DNA of 64,000 bases from Meghimatium bilineatum. Its lineage: Eukaryota; Mollusca; Gastropoda; Stylommatophora; Philomycidae. Location of the stretch: assembly GCA_034231615.1 (NCBI GenBank), contig CM067307.1, positions 7,185,013 to 7,249,012 of the forward strand, read 5' to 3'. Below are positions 10,724-21,889 of this stretch, in pieces. Every line of letters starts with the position of its first letter. Position 1 is the stretch's first letter. The translations under genes and the position numbers were made by a program. A model generated the notes under the pieces. It was not told where the DNA came from. It ran no database searches and saw only the letters and a list, made by a program, of their open reading frames with translations.

Positions 10724-11480
10724 CCGCGACGCTTTCCAGGACTTGCCTCTGGTTGCCTATAGGAGCGACAAAAATCTGAAGGACATCTTGATCCATAGCC
10801 ACCTTAGGTCTCCTGTTCCCGACCATGTCGTACAGTTCGTTGCTCACGCAGTCGTTGCTAAACACGTCATTATGTGGTTCAGATGCACTCTATTTCATTT
10901 CCAAGGGTCACTTTCTTCATTGATGAGGCCTTTACATGTGAATTCCTTAAAGTAATTTAAGTGATCATTTGTAGACGCCGCGGCAAGCAGTATATCCGGG
11001 AAAGAGGCTTAAGATTCAGCGACCACTTCTGTAACAATCTTCATGCCATCAAGCAGAGAACACCTGCTCCTGTTGTCATGCACGTCAACAGCGATGGTCA
11101 TCGTGGTGTTCTTGATATTCAGGTCACTGCCATCAGATCCTGCACCACCGATGATAGATCTAGGTTCGCTCTAGAAAATCGTCTTATTTTTTAGATGGAT
11201 ACCTTCAAGCAATTTGTACTCAATTTCGACCACTCTATTGTCTAGTTCTTGGTTGGCGTGATCTTTGTCTTTATTCATTTTGTTCCGTCATTTACGTCAT
11301 CTTTTTGTTGGTTTCGTTTCCACCTATATTTACGTTTTTATGTACTTCCTGTTCCTGTGCTTCTGGCACTCACATCCACATTTCGCTTGAACACGATTGT
11401 GTTGTGTGGTCATTTATACTCGTCGTCTTTTGATGTTATGTGCTTATCTTGATAAAGATCTTTTGGTCGAAATATAAATT
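10600..11480 (+). mobile_element. Penelope-like element, RT end and GIY-YIG endonuclease, decayed
   Basis: The plus strand encodes FVLTFHPDNFIVRHILLKHY, then VAYRSDKNLKDILIHSHLR, the segment following the RT domain in Penelope-like elements. At 10961-11194 comes a GIY-YIG-type endonuclease segment: QYIRERGLRFSDHF, VVMHVNSDGHRGVLDIQV and ALENRLIF. The 3' untranslated part (11195-11480) ends with a hammerhead-like motif and is shared with 12549-12935. The element is 5'-truncated and broken in several places. Confidence 0.75.
11448..11475 (+). ncRNA. Hammerhead-like core motif, copy a
   Basis: cttgataaagatcttttggt then cgaaatat. The would-be stem GATC/GGTC pairs (G-C, A-U, U-G, C-G). Hammerhead ribozymes are known in Penelope-like elements, which supports the reading, but the CUGAUGA box carries changes. 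Confidence 0.5.
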
Positions 11481-12177
11481 ATATCCTGTGTTTTGTTGTG
11501 TGTATTATTTCACGTGAGCATCTGACAGTGTTAGTTGTCGTTCAGTAAGACTTCATTACCTGTTTCTAACATAATTCAAACCAGCTTTCGGCATCATGTT
11601 TTTTTGGTTATTCAGGTGTTTCTTGACCGGCGGTAGTAGGTGAAAGGGAAAGGATTATGTAGGTAGGTGATGGCTTTACTTCTCCTTTTTCAACCAGTGG
11701 ACAATGTCCAAGTAGGCTGTATCAGGTCGCATTATCAAAAAGTATTAGAGGTAACTAAGACATAGCGATTTATATGTTAACATGTTGATAAAGGCTTATG
11801 TGGAATATGTTAGTAGGTCTTATATTGGCAATTGGTCATGTGTGAAGTGTGACCTTTACATACCTGGGTCCGCATGACTTTCAGAACATTACCTAATAAG
11901 GCTATACGTCCAGCAAACTTAACCCTTGCCTAAGTTGTCAGTAGCAACCTTGCTAACTGTACTCTAAGCATTGTTGTGCTTTGCAGTGTAAGACATACCA
12001 ACAGAACCAAAACACGCCTTCATACGTGAAGATTTTTTATTATTGTTGTGCTTTTACGTTGGTAACTATTTATATATTTTGTGTCGCATCCCAACACGGA
12101 CCAATGAAATTAATGGTAATATTCGAAAACATGACGTAAAATAGCTTGGTTTGATTTTTCTGTTAAGTCTTAACTCG
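11481..12177. other. No gene recognised
   Basis: Between the two Penelope-like 3' ends. Contains a ctgtatcaggtcgcattatc-type stretch but no domain. Confidence 0.5.
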
Positions 12178-12402
12178 CATTTGGTCGCAGCAATACTAGC
12201 TGGATTCACTGTAGCATAACGTCATTTGGTCGCGGCAATACTAGCTGGATTCACTGTAACTTAACGTCATTTGGTCGCGGCAATTATTGCTGGATCCACT
12301 GTAGCGTAACGTCATTTGGTCGCGGCAATACTAGCTAGATTCACTGTAGCATAACGTCATTTGGTCGCAGCAATACTAGCTGTATTCACTGTAGCGTAAC
12401 GT
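12178..12402. repeat. Minisatellite, 45-bp unit, 5 copies
   Basis: Units start catttggtcgcggcaatact at 12178, 12223, 12268, 12313 and 12358, with a few substitutions. Confidence 0.92.
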
Positions 12403-12548
12403 CACTGCAACCTGGTAACCGTTTTCTACACGAAATGACATAATTCATTCATGAGAATCAATAAAAGGTAAGACAGGTGTAAAACTTTATGAAAATAGTA
12501 CTTTCGCAGGAAACAGAAAATCTACTTATCTTTGTGTTGCGTATCCTC

Positions 12549-12940
12549 AAGCAATTTCTACTCAATTCTGATCCCTCTTTTGTCTAGTTCTCTGTTGGTC
12601 TAGTCTTTGTGTTTCTCCATTTTGTTCCGTCATCTTTTTTGTTCGTTTCGTTTCCACATATATTTACGTTTTATGTACTTCCTTTTCCTATCCTTCTTGC
12701 ATCTCACATACACATTTCGCTCGGACGTGTCGTTATCATTTCTACTCGTCGTCTTTTGATGTTATGTGCTTATCTTGATAAAGGCCTTATTGCCGAAACG
12801 TCGATTATGTCATGTGTATTGTTATTTGTATGATTATATCATGTGTAGTATTGTGTGTATTATTATTTCACATGGGCATCCACCAGTGATAGTGTGCTAG
12901 TCGTCGTTCAGTAAGACTTCATTACCTGTTTACTAAGTAC
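12549..12940 (+). mobile_element. Second Penelope-like 3' end
   Basis: Closely matches 11210-11580: caagcaatttctactcaatt, gttccgtcat, tcgtttccac, tactcgtcgtcttttgatgt, the hammerhead-like motif, and cgttcagtaagacttcatta. It lacks the coding part. The pair could be the 3' ends of two copies or the two terminal repeats of one damaged element. Confidence 0.75.
12774..12803 (+). ncRNA. Hammerhead-like core motif, copy b
   Basis: cttgataaaggccttattgc then cgaaacgtcg. Stem GGC/GCC pairs perfectly and the GAAAC box is intact. Relative to CUGAUGA the first box has substitutions, so cleavage activity is doubtful. Confidence 0.5.
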
Positions 12941-13690
12941 TAATTCCTTCCGGATCATTCTTATTTGTTGTGTCTAGTTCTACCTTTATTCTTTTATATC
13001 ATGAACGAATGCGTTTGCATTTCTGCTATGCCATGGCGGCAACGTTGTCAGTTCCGCCGTTTTCGCCTAATTAGGCCAGTTTTGGACGAGACCGTTTTTA
13101 ACGAGAAAGTTTTATTTTGCAGTGGGTTGCAGTTTCTTGGGATGGCTTTATATATAAGCTATCAGTTTGTTTTTGGGCTATTAAAAGTTACAAATCTTCG
13201 GAATTCGGACTTTCTTTGAGGGAATACTGACTAGAAACTTACGGTATCTTAATGATTACTTGTTATTTTTATCTTAAAGGAATCGGTATTTGTTTGTACT
13301 CGCAGGCAACTTTAGATCAGGAGTTAAAAACGGCAAGAAATTAATCGTTTGTGTCTTTATAACTTATTAACTCGCGGAAATAGAATTTATAGTGCGTATT
13401 AAACTACATGCCATGTTTAAAAATGTGTAACTCCGAAACTATTTTACAGATATGCTTGAACTTTTCAGAAGTATTTTAAAAACGTAGCGACATAATGTTG
13501 AAATATTTGCATCACAATTGAACCAAAAACAATTGTGATAAAAATAATGAAACTGCTGTACACGAAGATTAAGTATGAAATTTGTAATTACAATGAAACC
13601 TGTTTGTGTCTCGATTTCAACTCTGTGCACGATATTAACGTAAATTTGGGTCAAAATTCAAGACTTGTTGGTGGTTAAAGAAACAAGACT
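12941..13690. other. No gene recognised
   Basis: AT-rich. An 84-codon frame at 12965-13219 shows no domain and may be chance. Confidence 0.5.
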
Positions 13691-14515
13691 TAAAGGCCGT
13701 AACCAGAATGTCCTGGCCCCTTAATGGCCGTGCCATTGAAGTAGGTGGTCACAGGATAACCCAAATGGTTTTTGATGCAATACAGATGTTCTTCTTGACA
13801 AAGACAACCTGCAAAGTCACATCAACTCACTATCAAGAATATACACTAAATACAACATGCAGATTAACACATAAAAGGCAGAAACTATGCAGATAACAAG
13901 AACAACAGATCATTTAAACATTCAAATAGAGAACATAATTTTAAAAAAGTCAAAAAAGTTCAAGTACTTAGTAAGTATCTTCACAGAAGACGAACGACTG
14001 GATAGAGAGATAGAAACATGATGTCAAAAGGAAAATTCTGTGATATTTCTGTCACCTCTCCTAATGCACCCAAAAACAGCATGGAAGCTAAGAAACAAAT
14101 GATTTAGAATGCCAGATTTGACAACTGACATCTATACATAAGAGAAAGATCGAAACTTGCGAAATGAAATGTCTAAGGAATGCTATTAGAGTCATCAGAC
14201 TCGACAAAATGAGCAACGAGAACATCAGACAGATAATAGGTATCACATCATGCATCGAATATATAGAGAAACAACAGATAAAATGGTTTGGACATCTAAT
14301 AAGGATGAATGATCAACTTCCCATGAGAGTTTATAACAAGATGGAATAAGGATATAGAGCCATGGCAGACCTAGGAAAAAGTGGATAGACAACATCAAGA
14401 CCATCCTGAATAAACATGATTACACCTGAACCAGAACAACACACCTGACTCTGCAACGCAGACTACATCTCCTTCACAAACCCCTACGCTCAACGGCAAG
14501 TGTTTGGTAGATATG
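13690..14515 (+). mobile_element. LINE fragment, RT C-terminal half
   Basis: Plus strand blocks are KKFKYLVSIFTEDERLDREI (13935-13995), then CLRNAIRVIRLDKMSNENIR, GITSCIEYIEKQQIKWFGHL and a basic tail with ADLGKSG. It shares the RRILG, IRQ and IKWFxH blocks with the fragments at 35960-36345, 41245-41480 and 45720-48215. Interrupted by stops and shifts. Confidence 0.8.
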
Positions 14516-14574
14516 AAAACACCACATGTGATAGACAATAAGATATTCACGGAATCGATCTGCGAGCCTCCTTT

Positions 14575-15083
14575 TTTCCAGTTTCACCTATACATGTCAT
14601 GGCACAGCCCTTACATATGATGGCACAGATGACGTTCTTGGACATACATGTGAAACCCTCTTCAATGGTGATAGTGACTTTAGGGAATATGACAGACGGT
14701 CAGGGTGACATAGGTACAGTTGTAGCATATGTTGCGTTTGCAGCTGATGCCGCGGTGATGATTCGGAACATCATGCTGGTGGATGATTCGGAACATCATG
14801 CTGGTGGATGATTCGGAACATCATGCTGGTGGATGATTCGGAACATCATGCTGGTGATGATTAGGAACATCATGCTGGTGGATGATTCGGAACATCATGC
14901 TGGTGGATGATTCGGAACATCATGCTGGTGGATGATTCGGAACATCATGCTGGTGATGATTAGGAACATCATGCTGGTGATGATTCGGAACATCATGCTG
15001 GTGATGATTAGGAACATCATGCTGGTGATGATTAGGAACATCATGTTGGTGATGATTAGGAACATCATGCTGGTGATGACTCC
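14575..15083. repeat. Minisatellite, mixed 22/25-bp units, about 14 copies
   Basis: From about 14757, units of gatgattcggaacatcatgc plus tggtg or a shorter tggt form, with a second variant gattagg. The 14575-14756 lead-in carries loose earlier copies of catgatggcacag. Confidence 0.88.
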
Positions 15084-15299
15084 GGACCAGTAGGTCCCTG
15101 AGGTTCTTGTCACGTCTGTAAGCATATCTGCGTGTCAGGAAATAAAGTGAATGGGGGGGGGGGTGTTAATTCACCACACCATAGGTCCGTGAAATGCTTG
15201 CTACATTAGGTTAAAAAATGTTAGGGAATAAAAGTGGATGTACTTAGCTCTTTCGCTCCACACCTGCGTGTCATGAAATATAGATGGGCGTACTTAGCT

Positions 15300-15365
15300 C
15301 TGTGGAGCGCGTGGCCTTGCTAGAACGCCGTCCTCAGGTTCCTGAGGTCTCGGGTTCAATCCGCG
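15300..15365 (+). mobile_element. Possible tRNA-derived SINE head
   Basis: gagcgcgtggccttgctaga ... tctcgggttcaatccgcgg resembles a tRNA with a B box (GGGTTCAATCC near 15349-15359). No clear cloverleaf and no 3' body was followed, so this is weak. Confidence 0.35.
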
Positions 15366-15531
15366 GTTGAGACAAGAATTTTTATCTTTCGAAGGTGCAA
15401 TAAAAAATCTTCCTGTACACGTTGTGGCCACAGCTTTTGCAAAGCGGCCTTTATTCCCACAGTCTTAACAACCTCCCTGCACTCCTTAACAGGAAAACAC
15501 GCAGTAATGAAAGTTTTGATGAAAGTATTTA

Positions 15532-15692
15532 GCTCTTTCCCTCCACATCTGCTTGTCATGAAATACAGGTGGGCTCTTTCCCTCCACATCTGCTTGTCAT
15601 GAAATACAGGTGGGCTCTTTCCCTCCACATCTGCTTGTCATGAAATACAGGTGGGTGTACTTAGCTCTTTCCCTCCACACCTGCGTGCTAGG
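15532..15692. repeat. Minisatellite, 41-bp unit, 3-4 copies
   Basis: Units gctctttccctccacatctg plus cttgtcatgaaatacaggtgg at 15532, 15573 and 15614, then a partial. A related unit is at 15241-15305. A G10 tract lies near 15152-15161. Confidence 0.88.
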
Positions 15693-15699
15693 GAATAAA

Positions 15700-16045
15700 G
15701 ATGAAAGTGTTTTTGAGCAGTGACACCCAGTTTGGTCGCACACCAATGACTTCAGCCATCTCCTACGCAGTTCACTTGCTTCGGCTCTGACTTTCTGTAT
15801 CATACTCATTGAGTCACTCTACGCACGGGGACAGACTTGTGACAGTTTTGAGCCTTCGTCACAGCAAACGCCTTCATCGGTTGACTGTTTGATGTTGCGG
15901 CGAAGGCCCCAGTGGCTTCCTGAACTATTCTACCACATAATATGGCGGTAAAGGCCCATACAAACCGTAGTTGGCGGATGACCAATCAATCTCTGTCATC
16001 AACATGTTCTGAGGTGAGTGCATTGACTTCGGTATCAACACTCAT
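15700..16045 (-). mobile_element. RNase H-type LINE fragment
   Basis: Reading down from 16045 on the minus strand: SVDTEVNALTSEHVDDRD, RQLRFVWAFTAILCGRIVQE, ATGAFAATSNSQPMKAFAVT and MSMIQKVRAEASELRRRWLK. These match an RNase H family common in invertebrate LINEs (YTDGSVxRxxRSxWAF, SGAFAxTTSSxTMEV, SDSMSMLRKV). A second copy is at 42735-42910. Broken. Confidence 0.7.
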
Positions 16046-16366
16046 AATTAAGCTCATCGCACTCTCTATTGTGTGTAATAATGGTATTACGAATCTCTTG
16101 AAAAACGCCTGGGACATGTGACCATAATTCACCCGGATTAAAGCCTTCTGGTACTAAAATATGTTTGACAGCATCCTCATCACACCCCATCCACCATATT
16201 CCTCTCTTTTTCCTTTCACGTGAGATAGTACTATATATAGTTGGTGCTCTGTATCAGAACTTACTCTGAGGTATACACGGTCATCGTATTTTTAAAGTAT
16301 TTAGCAATAATGTTTGATGTATGTCTTTTCCATTTTATTTCTCCCTTAGATTCTTCAAGACAAATC
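16046..16366. other. No feature seen
   Basis: Non-coding gap between the RNase H fragment and the 19-mer array. Confidence 0.5.
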
Positions 16367-16800
16367 TGTAATATCTCGTTGGAGAAATAATATCTCGTTT
16401 GAGCAGTAATATCTCGTTGGAGCAGTAATATCTCGCTGGAGCAGCAATATCTAGTTGGAGCAGTAATATCTCGTTGGAGCAGCAATATCTAGTTGGAGCA
16501 GCAATATCTAGTTGGAGCAGCAATATCTCGTTGGAGCAGTAATATCTCGTTGGAGCAGTAATATCTCGTTGGAGCAGTAATATCTCGTTGGAGAAGTAAT
16601 ATCTCGCTGGAGCAGTAATATCTCGCTGGAGCAGTAATATATCGTTGGAGCAGTGATATCTCGTTGGAGAAGTAATATATCGTTGGAGCAGTGATATCTC
16701 GTTGGAGCAGTAATATCTCATTGGAGCAGTAATGATCGTTGGAGCTTTAATATCTCGCTGGAGCAGTAATATCTCGTTGGAGAAGTAATATCTCGTTGCT
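16367..16800. repeat. Minisatellite, 19-bp unit, about 22 copies
   Basis: Unit aatatctcgttggagcagt with variants ctagttg, ctcgctg and gagaag. The minus strand is open across it as repeated EILLLQRDITAPTRYYCSN, a by-product. Confidence 0.93.
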
Positions 16801-17734
16801 GATATCTGTACAATGACAATTTGCTGATTATAGCCTGGTACTTTAGAAGATAAACTGTTCAGTCAACATGAGAGTAGTGCAGCCAAATATGATCTACAAG
16901 TTTGTGCTGAAGTGTTTGAGAATGCTCGTTGCCCACATCGTAAGGTCCAGGTTTCGAAAGATCTGTTTTATCATCGCTGTCACATCTGTTGCGCTGTGGA
17001 TATCCCTGGGACGTGATGTTCATAAGGTAAGCTGACAAGAGTGTGTATAGATTTGAATATAAGTGTGCCAGATGGTTGTAATCCATTGAAATAAAGAATG
17101 GGATAACTCATGCTTTGTTTTGACGTTTGCGCTTGTGTGGAAACTGGGGGCCTGGACTTTAGTTAAGAGCGCAATGAATAGAGTTCAAAGAAGAGCGCCA
17201 CTGTCTTATTTCCAGATATATCTTATAAATCACCTAAGGAAAATTGGGGGATGGACTTAAAACCTGTCTTCTAGAAATAAAAAATTATTGTCATATCTTG
17301 TCTCGATTTCTTACTTCTGTCTTCTATCAAATAATCTTTAGTGGTTGAACAAAAGATGCAGACAAACCGACATAACACTTTTTCCGTTCTGTGACAGACT
17401 CCTAGTTGATAGAGAATACTAGATGTACCATTGTAACATACAGTGTGTTATAGAAGAAGAAGCAGCGAAACGGATAGGCTGACTCTTCGAATACGGATGA
17501 ACAAGTCCAATTAGATACACCGGGAGGTAACAAACAATTTAGCATTCGTAACGGCAATGTAGATAAAACACTAGATACATAATGTCATCAGAACGTAGCG
17601 GCTTGCAGACCTTGCAATTTACTATCAGCTAGTTAACTGGGGATCCAAGATAATGGAAACCATTGGAACGACAAAATTATAGAGTAGTGACCGATTTAAT
17701 TGCGGTCAGGAAACTTGATGGCAAGTCGCCATAT
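16801..17734. other. No gene recognised
   Basis: The minus-strand frame at 16859-17086 has no recognisable motif. No repeat array present. Confidence 0.5.
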
Positions 17735-17935
17735 ATCACAGATAATTAATCAATCAAGTGCCATGCCGAATGGCGCTGTCCATTCATGTTTCTCCACGAC
17801 TCTCTGTCTCTTGTGTTGTCATTAAGCACGGTTGGTAAACTTGTACTGTGCCACAATACTAGTCCATCTATCAACTTCTCTCTTTGTCGTCCTCTCTCTC
17901 TTCTCCCCTTGATCTTTCCAAGTAAATTCAAGAAA
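17735..17935 (-). mobile_element. LINE 3' end fragment
   Basis: The minus strand reads NLLGKIKGRRERGRQREKLI, DGLVLWHSTSLPTVLNDNTR and DRESWRNMNGQRHSAWHLID and then stops. The order GKIKGRRGRGRQR, DNTRDRxxWR, AHxAWHL is the C-terminus of a LINE RT protein. A short ttaattaatc tail follows on the minus strand. Confidence 0.8.
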
Positions 17936-18194
17936 GAAGCCAGAGGACAAATTAAATATTCTTGAGACTAATGGGAACTGAAGCGGTCTGTTCAACGGCA
18001 CCAAATCGACTAGCAACTCTCGTACATGGGTTTTTCCGTACCTGACTAACCGCATCTCCAAAAAAATTTAGATTTTGTCAAGACATTCAAATTGTGCACT
18101 CAAGTCACTGAAAACATACCAATAGAGACAATAACCATTACAACAACAACGAACATCCCGCACAGATATTGAAGTATCCTCAGTAACAACAAAA

Positions 18195-18257
18195 ATATAA
18201 CATCCGTATTAGTTATAAGACCTAATGGCCCTTGTAAAACTAATATGGATGTTATAT
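18195..18257. repeat. Short hairpin: 20-bp inverted repeat
   Basis: atataacatccgtattagtt at 18195-18214 pairs with aactaatatggatgttatat at 18238-18257, with one mismatch and a loop of 23 bases. It sits at the downstream end of the minus-strand LINE copy. Confidence 0.75.
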
Positions 18258-19872
18258 GTTCGTTGCTCGACGATTTGGTTCCGTTGAACGGACTGGTTCA
18301 ATTCCCGTTAGTCTCAAGAATTTGACTTCCTGTGGGTTTTTGTCAGGCTTTAGTATCCGTATTATTGTCGCTGTCTTCCATGAGATTGGAATATTTCCAG
18401 TTTTCCACACGACGTTAAATAATTGTCTGCATAAACAGTAGGATATTTATAGGTACATGTTTTAGAATGGCATAACAGGATATCTGGACCTGAAGGTGTG
18501 TTGGATTTTTTGGCTCACTGCCGAAATTACTTCCACGTACGTGATATCTGCATTTATGTACTGTTCTTCGGCTAATGGTTTACTTTCCAAATCTAGTTTT
18601 TGTAGCAGTGTTTCTCTTCTGAGTGTTTCTAGTTGGGGTGTTTTTGTACGTGCGCTTACTGAATAGAAGTATTCTGCCAGGTCGTCTGCTTTTCTTTATC
18701 TGTTTTGGCTGTGTTGTCATTTAGAGAGGGTATGTTTGCTCTAGGTTTGTTGTTTCTACTAATACAATTAATCTTTCTCCATATCTCTGTTGTAGGAGTT
18801 CTAAAACTTAATGTCTGGCAAAAAGATCTCCCGTGTGCTTCTTTGGCTTTGTGTATGGTTTTATTTGTGTTTCCTAGTATTCTTGTAGTTTAATATATTT
18901 TCTTCTGATTTTCTCTTTCTGGCCTAAGTGCTTTATCTCTGTCTTACCATTTCCGTGCAGGTTTGTGTCCACCAAGGGACCAGGTTTCTTATTTTATTTG
19001 CCTTTCTTTTATCTGTGATATGATGGGGCATGTTTGTGTTTGGGATATTTTTTGAGGATACCTTGAGTATTTCATTGATGAGAGATTATGCAAAAACTTC
19101 CGTTGAGTCTATCTTTATCTTCTCCATGTCCAGGCAGCCTAATGAGATTTTGAACTCTCCCCAGTCGGCTTTTCGCAGGTTAAATGTGGGTCGTTTATTC
19201 GTGGAGTTTATTTCCATTTTACCTTTTAGAGTGATTCTAATTGGTAAATTGTCTGATCCCGCATCCTCCAGAGTTTCTCATCTAGTTGTGAACAGTCTAG
19301 ATGTAACTATACTCAAGTCTAGAAATGAGTCTTGGTCGTTCTCAAATTGGTTGACTCTGGTTATTGAACCATCATTTTGTTGTAGATCAGATTGTTCTAC
19401 TCAAAGAAGTCTACTTACCTTTCACCTGCCAAACTATTTTTATAGCTACCCCATAAATAGTGATGTGCATTGAAGTCGCCAACTGTAACGATGTGGGCTG
19501 TGAGTTTATTTGTTAATTCCGCCAGGTCGGTATCGGTAAAATTTCCGCTAGGGCAGTAGAGGTTTAGAATTTTGATTCCTTCGTTTCTACTTCTTATAGT
19601 TACTCCATTCCTTACAAATTGGTGGTATTAATTATTCCCCAACCGTTTACAATATATTTATTATGCATTATAAATGTTACACCTCCTCTCTTGCTATCTC
19701 TGTCGCTCCGGAGAACAGTGTGGTCTTGAAAATACAATACCTGGCCTCTTTTTAGTCTCATTTCCTGTATGGCATATATTATTATTTCTTCCCTATATTT
19801 CTCCATCAGAGGAGGGAGGTTTAGAACTGCACTCATACAGTTGTGTTGAATTGTTTTAATGTGCTCCATTTT
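18258..19872 (-). pseudogene. LINE ORF2, endonuclease domain and N-terminal RT
   Basis: The longest clean piece (19612-19869) reads IQHNCMSAVLNLPPLMEKYR, then IIIYAIQEMRLKRGQ and RDSKRGGVTFIMHNK. These match the N-terminal blocks of LINE AP-endonucleases (hydrophobic QWN-like start, then QEtrL with the catalytic glutamate, then RGGVaI). Downstream, around 18500-18260, the RT approach segment WKTGNIPISWK is visible. The frame is broken between them and the element ends before the RT active site. Confidence 0.75.
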
Positions 19873-20164
19873 TGCATTAATGATTTATTTTAATATTTGC
19901 GGTGTATTTTATTGTAATTATTTTAGTTTATTTAGTTTTATTCTGGATTGAATTACCTTGTCCTTTTGTCTGAGCTCTCGTGATCTTGTGGGTGGACTAT
20001 CATCTTTATTTGCGTCTCCAATTGTGCCTTGGATGAGTTCTTTTAAGATCTCCAACTCTTGTTTGATTTGCTCTTTCCATGTTTCGCTGTCTTGTTTATC
20101 TTTTGTTCTGTTTAGTTCGCTCCGAGATTATTCTTCTTTATTGATTTTGTAAATCGTATCTGCT

Positions 20165-21240
20165 TTTTAAATTAATTCCTCTGTTTCTTGTTTGATTTCG
20201 CATAACTTTGCGATATCTTTTTCGATTTGTTTGGCCACTGTTTGGATGGCTTTTAGGTTCTTCTTTGTTTCTGATTGTACAGTTTGTTCTTTTTGGTTTA
20301 TTTCTGTTAATGCTTGTAGAGCAGGTGGTGTTTTTACTTTATTCATGGGGTGGGTAACCCTGTTGGCTTTTTTATATTGTATTCGCAATTCTGCCTTCTT
20401 ATTTAGGTATTCTGGGCACACCTGGTATCTAGCGCTGTGGTTTTCTGTATAGTTTATGCACTTTCTATTTACATTTTTTCCCCCTGTATTTCTGATCTTT
20501 TTCAGCCAGAGAGAACTGGTTTAGGGCATGTAGACCTGCGCAGTAGCGACAGCTTATTTTATTTCTACATGCTGTCCTAGAGTGACCAAATCGTTGGCAG
20601 TGAGAGCATTGAGTTATTTCTGGGGTTTGATCCTCTGGTTTTCTGATCTTATTTGAGAAAAAAAGATTTTTTGTGTCTTCTCCATTTATAACCACAATGA
20701 CCACTGAGGTGGGCTGTTCTCCTTTCACTATTCTCTTGGCCGAGATTACAGTTTATCCTCGATTTTCTTTCTGAAGCTGCGACTGTAGGTCTGTGTTCCC
20801 TATATTTTTAGGGATTCCTTTCACGACGATTCTGATAGTGAATTCTAGAATTACAATTTTAATCGTGATTTGGTGCGCCAACGACCTTTTTTGTTCTGGC
20901 TTTCTTCAATTTTCCTCAAAGCTATTCCGTCCTCTTCGTTGTGGCTCAATGTGATGATTAAGTCATGTTTCTGTTTTTTAATGCTCGCTATGGCTTTTTT
21001 TTAAATTATTGATTACAGGGTGCAGCACTGCCGTGATATTCCTGTCAGGTAATGATTTTAAGCTCACTTCTTGGTCATCTGTCTGGGTAGTAAAAAAACT
21101 TAGAATTGGTTTCCCAAATTGAAGCTTGAGCTTTGTCTCAGCAGTGGTCACAGTTGAGGTTGTAAACCCCACTCTGAGGTGCTTCTCAGTGAGGGCTCCT
21201 TGAGGGCATCAGCAAATGATTTGTCTTTTGACAACTGTGC
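20165..21240 (-). pseudogene. LINE ORF1, zinc-knuckle nucleic acid-binding protein
   Basis: The minus-strand piece at 20465-20728 carries CSHCQRFGHSRTAC (20567-20608), a CCHC zinc knuckle, followed by CRYCAGLHALNQF, a second degenerate one, as in Jockey/I-type ORF1 proteins. A lysine- and glutamate-rich coiled segment follows (20167-20421, TEINQKEQTVQSETKKN). An upstream piece (20978-21172) has no named motif. Broken into at least three frames. Confidence 0.75.
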
Positions 21241-21323
21241 CATTATTTTATATTGAGTAATTATTACTTTTACCTGGTGTGGAGAAAACTGTTTTCCTTT
21301 CTCAGACACGTGCTCTTGGTCTT

Positions 21324-21510
21324 ATCCATTCACACCACTCTCAATAACGTACTATCACTTATCAATTCACACCACTCTCAATAACGTACTATCACTTATC
21401 AATTCACACCACTCTCAATAACGTACTATCACTTATCAATTCACACCACTCTCAATAACGTACTATCACTTATCAATTCACACCACTCTCAATAACGTAA
21501 TATTACTTGT
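21324..21510. repeat. Minisatellite, 37-bp unit, 5 copies
   Basis: Unit atcaattcacaccactctca plus ataacgtactatcactt. It lies just upstream (in the sense of transcription) of the minus-strand LINE ORF1 and may be that LINE's 5' region. Confidence 0.92.
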
Positions 21511-21889
21511 CTATGTTTCTGTCAAGTTGGCTCTTTTATCTAGGATATTATTACTTGTTTGTTTAGCTAGCTAACACTGTTCTTCTTACCACTGTCTAGC
21601 ATTTCTGACTATCTTAATAATTGTATGTAATACTCTTATCTAATCGATATTATTTCGATCACTTTAATCTATCACTGGTAGTACAATTTTACTCTAACAC
21701 TTATAAAGGCTAATTATTCCTAATATCTAATCTTTCTACTCCTAGCACTTTAATTTATTTCTAACACTTTTACTTTACCCGAATTGAACTAGACTGGCTT
21801 GTATTAGTTCCGCATTGCTCTTTTGCTATCTCTGGTTTTATTTTTCCTATTACGAGCAGTAGAATCTTGGTCATCTGACTCATAAGACA
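21511..21889. other. No feature seen
   Basis: AT-rich, rich in ctaat/cactt motifs, no ORF of interest. Confidence 0.5.

Larger units (their letters stand above)
18258..21240 (-). mobile_element. LINE copy with ORF1, endonuclease and start of RT
   Basis: Reading from 21240 down: ORF1 with a CCHC knuckle, a gap, an APE-like endonuclease start, then the first RT blocks (near 18440-18260: WKTGNIPISWKTATIIRILK). The copy stops there, so the catalytic YADD part is missing. ORF1 with zinc knuckles followed by an APE endonuclease is the arrangement of Jockey/I-type LINEs. Several stops and shifts are present. Confidence 0.8.

Noticed and set aside
14164-14349. Independent small gene
   Set aside because: It is the IRQ...IKWFGHL block of a LINE.
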